DNA from: Bacteroidales bacterium UBA2939
Lineage (GTDB): Bacteria > Bacteroidota > Bacteroidia > Bacteroidales > P3
Reading direction: 5' to 3'
NCBI GenBank assembly: GCA_002349055.1
Contig: DECD01000051.1
Coordinates: 19,449-83,448 of the forward strand
DNA length: 64,000 bases
The position numbers were made by a program, and so were the translations under genes. The notes under the pieces are model-generated. The model was not told where the DNA came from, did no database searches, and saw only the letters and a list, made by a program, of their open reading frames with translations. This document shows, in pieces, positions 17,693-27,700 of the stretch. Each line of letters opens with the position of its first letter. Within the stretch, counting starts at the first letter, position 1.

Positions 17693-18887
17693 CAACGATA
17701 TTCGCTCCCAATTTCCTATCCTCGATGTCACTGTCCATGGTCGGCCGCTGGTCTACCTCGACAATGCGGCTACCACGCAGAAACCTTTGCGTGTCATCGA
17801 GGCGCTCGACGGTTATTACCGTACGCTGAACAGCAATATCCACCGCGGAGCCCACCACCTGGCCACCGAGGCCACCGAGCGTTATGAGACTGTGCGCCGT
17901 CAAGTGCAGTCATTCATCAATGCCCGCCACCATCACGAGATTGTCTTCACCCGCGGTACCACCGAGAGTATCAACCTTGTGGCCTCCTCGTTCAGCAAAC
18001 GTTATTTCACTGGCGACGACGAGGTCGTCGTCTCGGGCATGGAGCACCACTCCGACATCGTCCCGTGGCAGCTTGCCGGTGCCACCCTGCGTCCTATTCC
18101 TTTCAGCGACGAAGGTGTCCTCGACCTCGATGCCTACGAGAAACTCTTCTCTCCGAAGACCCGCATCGTGGCCGTCAACCACGTCTCCAACACCCTCGGC
18201 ACCATCAACCCTATCGCCGACATCATCCGTATCGCCCATGGCCACGGTGTCCCCGTGCTCATCGACGGTGCCCAGGCCATCTCCCACATCCCTGTCGACG
18301 TGCAGGCCCTCGGCTGCGACTTCTACTGCTTCTCTGGACACAAAATGTACGGTCCCATGGGAGTCGGTGTGATGTACGGCCGCGAGGAACTCCTCAACGA
18401 GATGCCTCCTTACCAGGGTGGGGGAGAGATGATTGAGAATGTCACCTTCGAGCGTACCACCTACAACCAGCTGCCTTTCAAGTTCGAGGCCGGCACGCCC
18501 TCTGTGGGCGATGTCATTGGCCTCGGCGAGGCCATCAACTTCATGCAGGAAGTGGGAGTGGCGAATATCGCCGCCCGCGAGGACGAGCTTCTGCGTTATG
18601 CTACCTCCATGCTCTCGCAACTCCAGGGCATCCGCCTCTTTGGCACCGCCCCGCACAAGACCACCGTGCTCTCCTTCCTCATCGGCGACGCCCATCCCTA
18701 TGATGTGGGAACCCTCCTCGACCAGCTGGGTATCGCCGTCCGCACGGGTCACCACTGCACGCAGCCCATCATGGACCGCTACGGCATCCCCGGCACCGTC
18801 CGCGCCTCCTTCGCTGTCTACAACACCCTCGATGAAGTCGACCGCCTCTTCGCTGCCCTGCAACGTATAATGCCGATGTTACAATAA
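17685..18887 (+). CDS. sufS: Cysteine desulfurase, SufS type
   Basis: A PLP enzyme that takes sulfur from cysteine for Fe-S cluster assembly. Seen: VYLDNAATTQKP near the N-terminus, GMEHHSDIVPWQ, the lysine of SGHKMYGPMG (about 220) that holds PLP, and RTGHHCTQP with the active cysteine (about 357). The 400-residue length is standard for the class II (SufS/CsdA) type. The gene overlaps the DedA gene by 8 bp and recN by 1 bp. No sufB, sufC, sufD or sufE gene is adjacent. Confidence 0.94.
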   Translation: MNNNDIRSQFPILDVTVHGRPLVYLDNAATTQKPLRVIEALDGYYRTLNSNIHRGAHHLATEATERYETVRRQVQSFINARHHHEIVFTRGTTESINLVASSFSKRYFTGDDEVVVSGMEHHSDIVPWQLAGATLRPIPFSDEGVLDLDAYEKLFSPKTRIVAVNHVSNTLGTINPIADIIRIAHGHGVPVLIDGAQAISHIPVDVQALGCDFYCFSGHKMYGPMGVGVMYGREELLNEMPPYQGGGEMIENVTFERTTYNQLPFKFEAGTPSVGDVIGLGEAINFMQEVGVANIAAREDELLRYATSMLSQLQGIRLFGTAPHKTTVLSFLIGDAHPYDVGTLLDQLGIAVRTGHHCTQPIMDRYGIPGTVRASFAVYNTLDEVDRLFAALQRIMPMLQ

Positions 18888-20545
18888 TGCTACAGACGTT
18901 ACATATTGAGAATTACGCGCTCATTCGCGAGAGCGACATCGCCTTCGGCCCCGGTTTCGTGGCCATCACTGGCGAGACGGGAGCGGGAAAGTCCATCCTC
19001 CTCGGAGCCTTGGGCCTGCTCTTGGGCCAGCGTGCCGATGCCGCCGTCTTGGCCGACAAGGAGCGCAAGTGTGTCGTCGAGGCGCAGCTCGACATCACGG
19101 GTCTCGGCCTCGAGCCTCTCTTCGAGGAGGCCGATGTCGACTATGACAACCACCTCATCCTCCGCCGCGAGATTTCGCCTGCCGCCAAGAGTCGTGCTTT
19201 CGTCAACGACACTCCCGTCCAGCTGCCGTTCCTGAAGGAGCTGGGTAGCCGCCTTGTCGACATCCACTCCCAGCACCAGACCCTCACCCTCGCCGACAGC
19301 ACCTTCCGCCTTTCTCTGCTGGATTCGATTATTGCGAAATCACGCGATAAAGGTGTCACGGAAACTTACGCTGCCTCCTATCGCGAATATACCGCCCTCA
19401 AGCACGACCTCGAGGCCCTCACCACCGCCGAGGCGCAGAACTGCAAGGAACAGGACTTCCTTCAGTTCCAGTTCGACGAGCTTGCCGCTGCCCGCCTTGT
19501 GGCCGACGAACAGGCTCCTCTGGAGCAGGAATCGCAGCTCCTTTCCCATGCCGAGGCCGTCCGCGAAGGTCTGGCCGCAGCCTCTTCACTTCTTGACGAC
19601 GACAGCGAACAGGCGGTTCTCTCGCGCCTCCGTCAGGCCAAGAACGCCCTTTCCCATATCGCCTCGTTCCATCCCGAGGTGGAGGAACTCCTCGCGCGGC
19701 TCGACTCCTCCCTCATCGAACTCGACGACATCAACAAGTCCCTCTCTTCCCTGGCCGACGGCATCAACTACAGCCCCGACCGCCAGCAGCAGGTCGACGA
19801 GCGTCTCGCTCTCCTCTACCGCTTGCAGAAGAAACATGGTGTCGACAGCGTGGAGGCCCTTATCGCCATCCGCGATAGCCTCGACGTGCGTCTTCAGTCC
19901 ATCGCCACCCTCGACGACCGCATCCAGGCGCTCATGGAGCAGGTGGACCAGGCTTTCCGCAAACTGCAATCTGCCGCCGATGCCCTCACCAAGGCCCGTG
20001 CTGCGGCGGGAGCCATGCTCGCCAAGAGCCTTCTCCCCACCCTTCACGACCTGGGCATGCCCGAGGCACGCTTCGAGGTCTCTCTCTCCCCGGCAGCCTC
20101 CTATGGCCCCATGGGGCACGACAGCGTCAGTTTCCTCTTCAATGCCAACCGCGGCGGCGACCTCCGCGACCTCTCCAAGGTGGCTTCCGGCGGCGAGCTT
20201 TCGCGTCTTATGCTCGCCATCAAGTCCGTCCTCCACACAAGCACTCAAACCCTTATCTTCGATGAGATAGACTCCGGCGTCAGCGGCGACATCTCGGTGG
20301 CCGTAGGCTCCATCATGCAGCGCATGGCGCAGCATGCGCAAATCATTGCCATCACCCATTTGCCGCAGATTGCCGCCCGTGCCGGCCAGCACCTCAAGGT
20401 CTACAAGGAGAACGAGACCGACCGCACCGTGTCGCACATCCGCGAGCTGAACCCCGACGACCGCATCACCGAGGTCGCCGTCATGCTCAGTTCCGACCCT
20501 CCGACTCCCGCAGCCCTCCAGACCGCCAGGGAGCTTATGTCATAA
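18887..20545 (+). CDS. recN: DNA repair protein RecN
   Basis: RecN is an SMC-like ATPase acting early in double-strand break repair. Seen: N-terminal Walker A GETGAGKS, residues about 150-360 with a predicted coiled-coil middle rich in L, E and Q, and C-terminal ABC signature SGGELSRLMLAIKSV followed by Walker B LIFDEIDSGVSG. Length 552 is typical. The ATG overlaps the sufS stop codon by one base (TAATG), indicating translational coupling. aroK follows after 11 bp. Confidence 0.96.
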   Translation: MLQTLHIENYALIRESDIAFGPGFVAITGETGAGKSILLGALGLLLGQRADAAVLADKERKCVVEAQLDITGLGLEPLFEEADVDYDNHLILRREISPAAKSRAFVNDTPVQLPFLKELGSRLVDIHSQHQTLTLADSTFRLSLLDSIIAKSRDKGVTETYAASYREYTALKHDLEALTTAEAQNCKEQDFLQFQFDELAAARLVADEQAPLEQESQLLSHAEAVREGLAAASSLLDDDSEQAVLSRLRQAKNALSHIASFHPEVEELLARLDSSLIELDDINKSLSSLADGINYSPDRQQQVDERLALLYRLQKKHGVDSVEALIAIRDSLDVRLQSIATLDDRIQALMEQVDQAFRKLQSAADALTKARAAAGAMLAKSLLPTLHDLGMPEARFEVSLSPAASYGPMGHDSVSFLFNANRGGDLRDLSKVASGGELSRLMLAIKSVLHTSTQTLIFDEIDSGVSGDISVAVGSIMQRMAQHAQIIAITHLPQIAARAGQHLKVYKENETDRTVSHIRELNPDDRITEVAVMLSSDPPTPAALQTARELMS

Positions 20546-20556
20546 CTCCTGAAAGA

Positions 20557-21033
20557 ATGAAATACTACCTCGTAGGATACATGTACTGTGGCAAGACCAC
20601 CTTCGGCCGCAAGTTGGCTGAGGAGAAGGGGATGGATTACCTCGACCTCGACCGCGCCTTCGAGAATCGTTATCATTACACCGTGCCTCGCTTCTTCGCC
20701 ACCTTCGGCGAGGAGGCTTTCCGCAAGCTCGAGTCTCAGCTGCTGCGGTCCACCGCCGCCCTCGACAATGTGGTCATCGCCACCGGCGGCGGCACCCCCT
20801 GCCACAGCGGCAATATGGACTTCATCCTGGAGAACGGCACCGCCATCTATCTGCAGATGTCCGTCGATGCTCTCGTCGAGCGTGCCCTCCGCAGCCGTAA
20901 CCCGCGTCCCCTCATGCGCGGCCTTTCTCCCGATGCCCTTCGTGCCAAAATCCAATCCCAATTAATGGAACGGGAGCCTTTCTACCGAAAAGCCCCCGTC
21001 ATTCTGGATGGAAGGGATCCGCAGTTCAACTAA
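20557..21033 (+). CDS. aroK: Shikimate kinase
   Basis: Phosphorylates shikimate at the 3-position in aromatic amino acid synthesis. Seen: the P-loop GYMYCGKTT, DLDRAFENRYHY, FRKLESQLL, the substrate loop ATGGGTPCH and the lid region RNPRPLM. The 158-residue length is slightly short of the usual 165-175 but nothing essential is missing. It is last in the plus-strand run; its stop codon overlaps the stop codon of the convergent nucleoside kinase gene. Confidence 0.92.
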   Translation: MKYYLVGYMYCGKTTFGRKLAEEKGMDYLDLDRAFENRYHYTVPRFFATFGEEAFRKLESQLLRSTAALDNVVIATGGGTPCHSGNMDFILENGTAIYLQMSVDALVERALRSRNPRPLMRGLSPDALRAKIQSQLMEREPFYRKAPVILDGRDPQFN

Positions 21034-22721
21034 TACGCAAACGCGCTTCCGCCGAGGAATTCCCTCATGATGCTGTTGTAGGGGATGAACTTCGGGTCTA
21101 TCGGCAGCAGCAGTTCCGAGAAGTTCAGCAGTTGCCGTGCGATGGAATATTCCTCGCAGTCCTCGGGTACCTGTTTCAGCAGCGGCTCGGCATAGATTTT
21201 CAGCACGCCCAGCTCGTAGAGCAGCGCCGAGTTGAACATCACGTTGGCATTCTCCTGATAGGGGAAGATGTGCCGCCGTTCGCCACGCACCACATCGGGC
21301 CAGCGCCTCAGGGTCTCGTAGGCGTTCCACCCGCGGAAGTTGTTGTCCCTCACGATGCGGCGCACCAAGCGGCTGTCGGTGCCGTGGATGATGTTCTGGT
21401 CGTCGACGGAGAGCTGCGTCAATGCGCTGACGTAGACCTTGAACTTCAGCTCCTCGGCGATGTCGGCCGTAAGTTTGGGGTTCAGGGCGTGGATGCCCTC
21501 CACCACGAGGATGCTGCGGGGGCCCAGCTGCAACGTCTTGCCGCTGAAGTAGGGCTCGCCGCGTTTGAAGTCGAAGGTGGGTATCTTCACCTCTTCGCCT
21601 TGGAAGAGACGGTTCAGGTGGTCGTTGAGCAGCGGGATGTCGAGGGCGTCGATGCTCTCGAAGTCGTATTCGCCGTTGGGCTGTTTGGGTGTGCGGTCGC
21701 GTCCGAGGAAATAGTCGTCGAGCGACAGTTGGTTGACGTCGTAACCCAGCACCGAGAGCTGTACGCTGAGGCGGCGGCATGAGGTCGTCTTGCCCGAGCT
21801 CGAGGGGCCTGCCAGCAGCACCATGCGGGCGCCGCTCTGGCGCACCTGCTCGGCAATCTCGGCATATTTCTTCTCATGGAGCGCTTCGGAGAGGAGCACA
21901 AGGTCCTGGCCGCCGCCATGATAGACGATGCGGTTGTAGTCGGTGATGGTCGACATGTGCAGGAGCTCGGTCCAGTGGTAGTGCTCGCGGAAGATGGCGA
22001 AGAGTTTGGGGGTCTCGGTGTAGAGCGACAGTTTGTCGGGGTGCTCGGGGTCGGCGCACTGGAGCATGTAGCCGTCGCCATACTGGCGGAAGTCCCAGGT
22101 GGTGATGCAGCCGGTGGAGGGGGCCAGCTTGTCGCCTATCTTGTGCACGGTGTCGCCCAGGAAGCTCAACTCGATGTACAGCTTGTGCAAATGCTCGAGG
22201 ATGTCGAGGGTCTTCTCCATGTGGCGCGGGCGGATAAGCTCGATGGCATCCTTCGTCAGCATTGTCTTGGTTGTGAAGGGGATGTCCTGTTCTTGGAGGG
22301 CAATCATGCGCTCGCGCACGGTGCGGCACACCTCGTCGTTGGGCGGCAGGGTGAAGTCGTCGACGGCACTCTCGATGCGGCAGTAGAATCCGTTTTGCAG
22401 CGAGTGGTCGATGAAGAGCCGCGCCTTGGGGTAGCTGTCGTGCACCGCGGTATAGAGCATGAAGGTCAGGGAGCTGCGGTAGAGGCGGAAGCCCTGACGG
22501 GTGGAGACATCGAGGAACTGGATGGTCTTGGGGTTGTAGACGCGGTATTGCAGGGGCTTCACGGTGTTGTTCACCAGGGCGCCGAGCACGGGCCAGGGGG
22601 CCTTGCCGTCGGCCAGGGTCTTCTGCTTCTCGTATTCTTCCGCCAGCTGCGCCAGGGAGGTCCCCTGTTCAATAGTCTTTCTCTCGCCGGTATTCACCAG
22701 CACAATTTCCACATTGTTCAT
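21030..22721 (-). CDS. TGS-domain nucleoside (uridine-type) kinase
   Basis: A 563-residue protein: an N-terminal TGS domain (about 1-70; VEIVLVNTGERKTIEQGTS) and a middle region resembling the second additional domain of threonyl-tRNA synthetase (about 75-270). The C-terminal P-loop kinase of the uridine kinase/phosphoribulokinase fold has GPSSSGKTTSCRRL and LDDYFLGRDRTP. This fusion is a known Bacteroidetes-type nucleoside kinase. Likely substrate is uridine or cytidine, by family analogy only. It is convergent with aroK, with a 4-bp overlap and no room for a terminator between them. Confidence 0.9.
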   Translation of the reverse strand: MNNVEIVLVNTGERKTIEQGTSLAQLAEEYEKQKTLADGKAPWPVLGALVNNTVKPLQYRVYNPKTIQFLDVSTRQGFRLYRSSLTFMLYTAVHDSYPKARLFIDHSLQNGFYCRIESAVDDFTLPPNDEVCRTVRERMIALQEQDIPFTTKTMLTKDAIELIRPRHMEKTLDILEHLHKLYIELSFLGDTVHKIGDKLAPSTGCITTWDFRQYGDGYMLQCADPEHPDKLSLYTETPKLFAIFREHYHWTELLHMSTITDYNRIVYHGGGQDLVLLSEALHEKKYAEIAEQVRQSGARMVLLAGPSSSGKTTSCRRLSVQLSVLGYDVNQLSLDDYFLGRDRTPKQPNGEYDFESIDALDIPLLNDHLNRLFQGEEVKIPTFDFKRGEPYFSGKTLQLGPRSILVVEGIHALNPKLTADIAEELKFKVYVSALTQLSVDDQNIIHGTDSRLVRRIVRDNNFRGWNAYETLRRWPDVVRGERRHIFPYQENANVMFNSALLYELGVLKIYAEPLLKQVPEDCEEYSIARQLLNFSELLLPIDPKFIPYNSIMREFLGGSAFAY

Positions 22722-22734
22722 CTTTTTTCTTTTT

Positions 22735-22927
22735 TGTTTCCCGCTTCGCGAAATCTTGGAAATCCTGGAAATTATTTGTCTCTTGCAAAGTCGTTCTCCG
22801 TTGCGTCTCGGAAAATCTTGGAAATCTGAAAGAATCAGAGATTATTCAAGATTTCCAAGATTTAATTGACCACAGCGAGGGACATCAAATGATTTCCACG
22901 ATTTCCAGGATTTCCGCCGTCAGGCGG
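22735..22927. repeat. GGAAATC palindromic element, copy 1
   Basis: About 190 bp with inverted ends: CCCGCTTCGCGAAATC at the left, and its near-complement around GGATTTCCGCCGTCAGGCGGG at the right. Internal GGAAATC/GATTTCC units occur in both orientations. A second, shorter copy lies at 31669-31811, inverted. It fills the space between the nucleoside kinase start and the aminopeptidase stop. Confidence 0.7.
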
Positions 22928-22934
22928 GGGAATA

Positions 22935-24323
22935 TCACTGGGCCATCGTCTCTTCAATCTCCTTGACGGTCTTGGGGATGGGTTTGCCGAGGACGCGGCA
23001 GCCGGTTTCGGTTACCAGGATGTCGTCCTCGATGCGGATGCCGCCGAAGTCTTTCCATTTCTCCAGCTCGTCGAAGTTCACGAAGTCCTTGTTCGTGCCC
23101 TCGGCGTGCCACTTGTCGATGAGGGCGGGGATGAAGTAGCATCCGGGTTCGTCGGTGATGACGAAGCCGGGTTGCAGGCGGCGGCCGCAGCGCAGGCTTC
23201 CCAAGCCGAACTGCTCGCTGGGACGTGTCTCGTCGTCGTAACCCACGTTAATCTGGCCGTAGTTTTCCATGTCGTGCACGTCGAGGCCCATCATGTGGCC
23301 CAAGCCGTGGGGCATGAGCAGGCTGTGGGCACCGGCGGCCACGATGTCGTCGACCGAGCCCTTGAGGATGCCGAGGTCCTTGTAGCCCTGAGCCAGCACG
23401 CGGCTGGCGGCGGTGTGTACCTCCTTGTAGGTGATGCCGGGGCGGGTAACGCGCGCGGCCTCGAGGTTGGCGTTCAGCACAATCTCGTAGATGGTCTTCT
23501 GGCGCTCGTCGAAGCGGCCGCCCACGGGGACGGTGCGGGTGATGTCGGAGCAGTAGTTCATCGGGGTCTCGCAGCCGGCGTCCATCACCAGCATGCGGCC
23601 CACCTCCAGGCGGTTGTTGTGGCCGTGGTTGTGGAGCGTCTCGCCGTGGACGGTCATGATGACGGGGAAGCTCACGGGGCCGTTGCCCTTCCAGGCTTCG
23701 CCCTCCATGAATCCTGCCAGCTCATATTCGTAGCGGCCGGGCATGGCCAGCTTCATGGCGCCCACGTGCATGTTGTAGGCCGTGGCGATGGCGCGTTCAA
23801 TCTCCTCAATCTCCTCGGCGCTCTTGATGCTGCGCTGTTTCACGCAGGCCAGGATGAGCTCCATGGAGGCGTGGCGGTCGACGGCGCCGTAGGTCACGCC
23901 GAGCCACTCGCAGAGGTCGGCACGGATGTCGGCGCGGTAGGGCGGCAGGTAGTGGGGCAGGGCCGAGGTGGGACGCTTGCCGTCGAGGAACTTGCGCAGG
24001 TCCTTCATCGAGCCGCTGTTCTCCACACCCACGCTCTCGGCCAGCTCCTTGACGCTGGGCAGGGGGCCCGTCCAGATGATGTCGTCGATGTCGTAGTCGT
24101 TGGCGAAGAGGTAGTCTTTGCCCGTCTCGCAGTCGAGCACACCCACGAGGTCTTCGCGCTGGAGGCCGAAGAAATAGAGGAAAGTGCTGTCCTGGCGGAA
24201 CCAGTAGGTGTTGTCCTTGTAGTTGCAGGGGGCTTCGTGGTTGCCCGGGAGGATGATGATGCCGTGGCCTACGTCTTTGCGCAGCTGCTCGCGGCGGGCG
24301 ATATAAGTCTCTTTCTTGAACAT
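22935..24323 (-). CDS. Xaa-Pro aminopeptidase (M24B family)
   Basis: A 462-residue metallopeptidase that removes the first residue from peptides with proline in second position. Seen: the N-terminal domain starting MFKKETYIARREQLRKDV with GIIILPGNHEAPCNY, the metal-binding MDAGCETPMNYCSDITRT, the GLGHMMGLDVHD histidine motif, and the C-terminal ITDEPGCYFIP and GGIRIEDDILVTETG with metal-binding glutamates. Open frame extends 97 codons upstream, but that part is A+T-rich intergenic sequence, and MFKKETY is the normal family start. Confidence 0.93.
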   Translation of the reverse strand: MFKKETYIARREQLRKDVGHGIIILPGNHEAPCNYKDNTYWFRQDSTFLYFFGLQREDLVGVLDCETGKDYLFANDYDIDDIIWTGPLPSVKELAESVGVENSGSMKDLRKFLDGKRPTSALPHYLPPYRADIRADLCEWLGVTYGAVDRHASMELILACVKQRSIKSAEEIEEIERAIATAYNMHVGAMKLAMPGRYEYELAGFMEGEAWKGNGPVSFPVIMTVHGETLHNHGHNNRLEVGRMLVMDAGCETPMNYCSDITRTVPVGGRFDERQKTIYEIVLNANLEAARVTRPGITYKEVHTAASRVLAQGYKDLGILKGSVDDIVAAGAHSLLMPHGLGHMMGLDVHDMENYGQINVGYDDETRPSEQFGLGSLRCGRRLQPGFVITDEPGCYFIPALIDKWHAEGTNKDFVNFDELEKWKDFGGIRIEDDILVTETGCRVLGKPIPKTVKEIEETMAQ

Positions 24324-24447
24324 GGTGATATGTTTTTTTTTTGTTATTTTTCCGAAAAATGTACCTTGATAACGCCAAAAAAACGGTTTTATTGTACGAA
24401 ATTGACGGCGAATTTTTAAGTTAAAATTAACAGATGCGGAGTGAGAG

Positions 24448-24491
24448 TTGACACGGAGTTGATACGGAGTTGACTCGGAGTTGGTACGGAG
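24448..24491. repeat. 11-bp tandem repeat array (array B)
   Basis: Four exact-period copies of TTGRYWCGGAG, at 24448, 24459, 24470 and 24481. Reversed, the unit reads CTCCGTACCAA, close to the CTCCCTACCAA of array A. It lies in the 457-bp divergent gap between the aminopeptidase gene and the giant type A protein, about 110 bp upstream of the latter's -7 element. Confidence 0.85.
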
Positions 24492-24603
24492 GAGGAAGCG
24501 GAGCAAGGTGGCTGCTGGCGGGTGGAAGCCCTTAATGTTATTGTATTCATATATTATTGTACGGAAAAATTGAAAAAAAATTGGTGCGTTTAGAAAAAAA
24601 ATG

Positions 24604-24612
24604 TATCTTTGC
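24604..24612 (+). promoter_or_regulatory. Promoter -7 element of the giant type A gene
   Basis: TATCTTTGC, an exact TAnnTTTG match. A TTGG at 24581-24584 is at the right distance for a degenerate -33. The resulting leader would be about 160 nt. Confidence 0.6.
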
Positions 24613-24656
24613 AATAAGATAAAGTGCGTAAAAGGTTTTGGGAAACGCGTGTAAGA

Positions 24657-24685
24657 AATTTGGGTTCAAACGATTGACCCAAATT
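24657..24685 (+). promoter_or_regulatory. Leader hairpin of the giant type A gene
   Basis: AATTTGGGTTCAA pairs with TTGACCCAAATT around a 4-nt loop: a 12-bp stem with a single bulge, in the predicted 5' leader. No T-run follows, so it is not a terminator. It may stabilise the mRNA or control translation. No known riboswitch is recognised. Confidence 0.45.
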
Positions 24686-24780
24686 GTGAGCTATACCATA
24701 ATAAACACTTTGGAAAGGAAAACAGGAAGAAAAAAAACAATTTATTAATTCATTTTATTATTAACCAAAAACAAAACATC

Positions 24781-27700
24781 ATGCAAAAGTTTTTACGTAC
24801 TTTGATGCTTGCGGCACTAATGTTGCCGTTCGCATCGCAAGCGCAAGATGTTGTGATCCTGGGGACCTCTGGGACCGACACATTGCGCTCGTGCAATGCT
24901 GTTATCTACGATAACGGCGGAGCTGATGGTAATTACAGCAACAGCTGTAATGTCACCAAGGTGCTTTTGCCCAATGCGGCCGACAAATGGCTTTCGATTA
25001 GCGGCACATCGCACACCGAAGGCAAATGGGATTATTTGACCATTTACGCCGGCATTGGCACCACGGGCGAAATACTGTTCCGTGACAACACCGCTGGCAT
25101 CAACAGCCAGGTGACCATTCCCACCCTCACGGGCGAAGCCTTCACCATCGTGTTCTATTCCGATGGTTCCACCAGCTATGCTGGCATCGCCCTCAATGTA
25201 AGCTGCATTGACGCTCCTTCTTGCTTCAGGGTGAATAACCTTGCGGTTTCTGCCGTCAACTCGGAGAGTATCACCCTCAGCTGGACTGACAATCAGAACA
25301 CACCTCTGGAATACGAGATTTACAACATGACCACCCACGAGTATGTGGGTTCTGCCACAACTACCTCCTATACTGCCACTGGCCTTGATGCCAACACCGA
25401 TTACACCTTCGGCGTGGTGGTGAAATGCTCCAACACCGATTACTCTGACACCGTCTCCATCAGCGGTCACACCGCCTGTGAGGCTATTGTCATCAGCGAA
25501 GACAACCTCTTCAGCGAGGGCTTTGAGGGTACCGCCTTCCCGCCCGACTGCTGGAGCACGGCACACACCGCCGGTTCTGCCACTAGCCTGTGGACCCGCA
25601 ACACATATACCTATCATAACGGTAGCGCTGCTGCCAATCTGCCCGACCAGCAGGTCGGCAACAAGACCAACCTCGTGACCCCGCTGCTAAACATCCCCGA
25701 GGCCAACGCCTTCGTGATCTCCTTCTGGATCAACCGTAACACTGTCACCAAGCCCAACGAGGGTGTGAAGGTGTGGGTCAACACCACCCCCGACACCGTC
25801 GGTGGCACCTCCCTGATGCACATCCGTCACGGCTACAACCAGGGCACCATCGTCGAGGATGCCGCCGGTTGGTATAAGTATTATGCTCCCATCCCCACCT
25901 CGGGCGATGTGTACATCATCTTCGAGGGTATCAGCGAATATGGCAACGCCACTCAGATTGACGACATCGCCATCGAGGTAGCCCCCGCCTGTCTACCCGT
26001 CTCCGACCTTGCTGTGAGTAACATCACCTCCAGCGGTGCCACGCTCACCTGGAATGGCGACGCCGATGGCTACACCATCTGGAACATGAGCGACACCACC
26101 GTCGACTCATACGCCTCCGAAAATACTATTGACCTCTATGCCCTCGAGGCCAATACGCAGTACACCTTCGGTGTGCAGTCCAATTGTGGCGAGGATGATG
26201 GCGAAATGCGTACTATCACCTTCCGCACCGCCTGCGAGGCTATCAGCGAGCTGCCCTACACCATGAGCTTCGAGGCTGATGACCTGATGGGTACCAGCAA
26301 CGCCGAGTCCTTCCCCTACTGCTGGGCCCGCATCAACACCCTGACTTCCGGTACCTACACTTACTACCCCTATAGCTACTCGACGACCAGCAGCCACAGT
26401 GGTTCGCGCGCCATGTACTTCTATGCTAGCAGCAGCGGCACCTATGCCGACACCACCGGCTTCGTGATGCCTGAGCTCGACGTGGAGAGCTACCCGATGA
26501 ACGCCAACCGCGTGACCTTCTGGGCCAAGGTGACCAGCACCACTCCCTATGCCATCTACGTGGGCACCATGACCGACCCCGCTGACCGCAGCACCTTCAC
26601 TGCCGTCGACACCATCACCGTCGGCAGCACCGATTACACCAGATATGCTGTTTCGTTGGCCAACGCCGACGCCACCGACCCATACGTGGCCTTCATCGTT
26701 CCCAAGGTTGCCGCTGTCATGTACATCGACGATGTGACCCTCGAGGAGATTCCTTCCTGCCTGGAGGTTCCCTATGTGGTTGTCACCGCCAACACTTCGA
26801 GCAGCCTCAGCCTGAACTGGGAGGACAACGAGGAGAACTACAACGCTACCTACAGCATCTACAACATGGCCGATACCAGCCTGGTGGCCAACAATATCAG
26901 CGAAACTGTCTACACAGTTGAGAATCTCGATGCCAACACCGAGTACACCTTTGGTGTGCAGGCCAACTGCTCCACGGGCGACGCTCCCATGACCACCGTT
27001 ACCGGCCGTACCGCTTGTGGCGTCATCGCCGAGCTGCCCTACACCATGAGCTTCGAGTCCGCTGACCTGAGGGGCACCAGCAGCACCGAGTCCTTCCCCT
27101 GGTGCTGGGACCGTATCAACACGCTGACTTCCGGCAACACCTACTATCCCTACAGCTATGCAAGCACCAGCTACACCTCGGCCAGCCACAACGGCTCCCG
27201 CGGTCTGTACTTCTATGCTAGCAGCTACGGCACCTATGCCGACACCACCGGTTTCGTGATGCCTGCCATTGATGTGGAGAGCTACCCGATGAACGCCAAC
27301 CGCGTGACCTTCTGGGCCAAGGTGACCGGCAGCACTACCTACACTGTCTACGTGGGCACCATGACCCTTCCTGACAACCTGAGCACTTTCACCGCCGTTG
27401 ACACCATCGTTGTTGATGGCACCGACTTCACCAAGTATACTGCCTCGCTGGCCAGTGCCGCCGCCACCGATCCCTATGTGGCCTTCATCGTGCCGAAGGT
27501 GTATGCTACCATGTACCTCGACGACGTGACCCTCGAGGAGACTCCCTCTTGCTACGACGTGGCTGGTCTGACGCTTGACAGCGCCATCGCCACCACGGCC
27601 TACATCAGCTGGAACAACAATGACGCCACGAGCTTTGAGGTCGAGGTGCGCCAGGGCAACGAGGTGTTCGAGGGTGCCTCCATCAGCATTGTGGATGACA

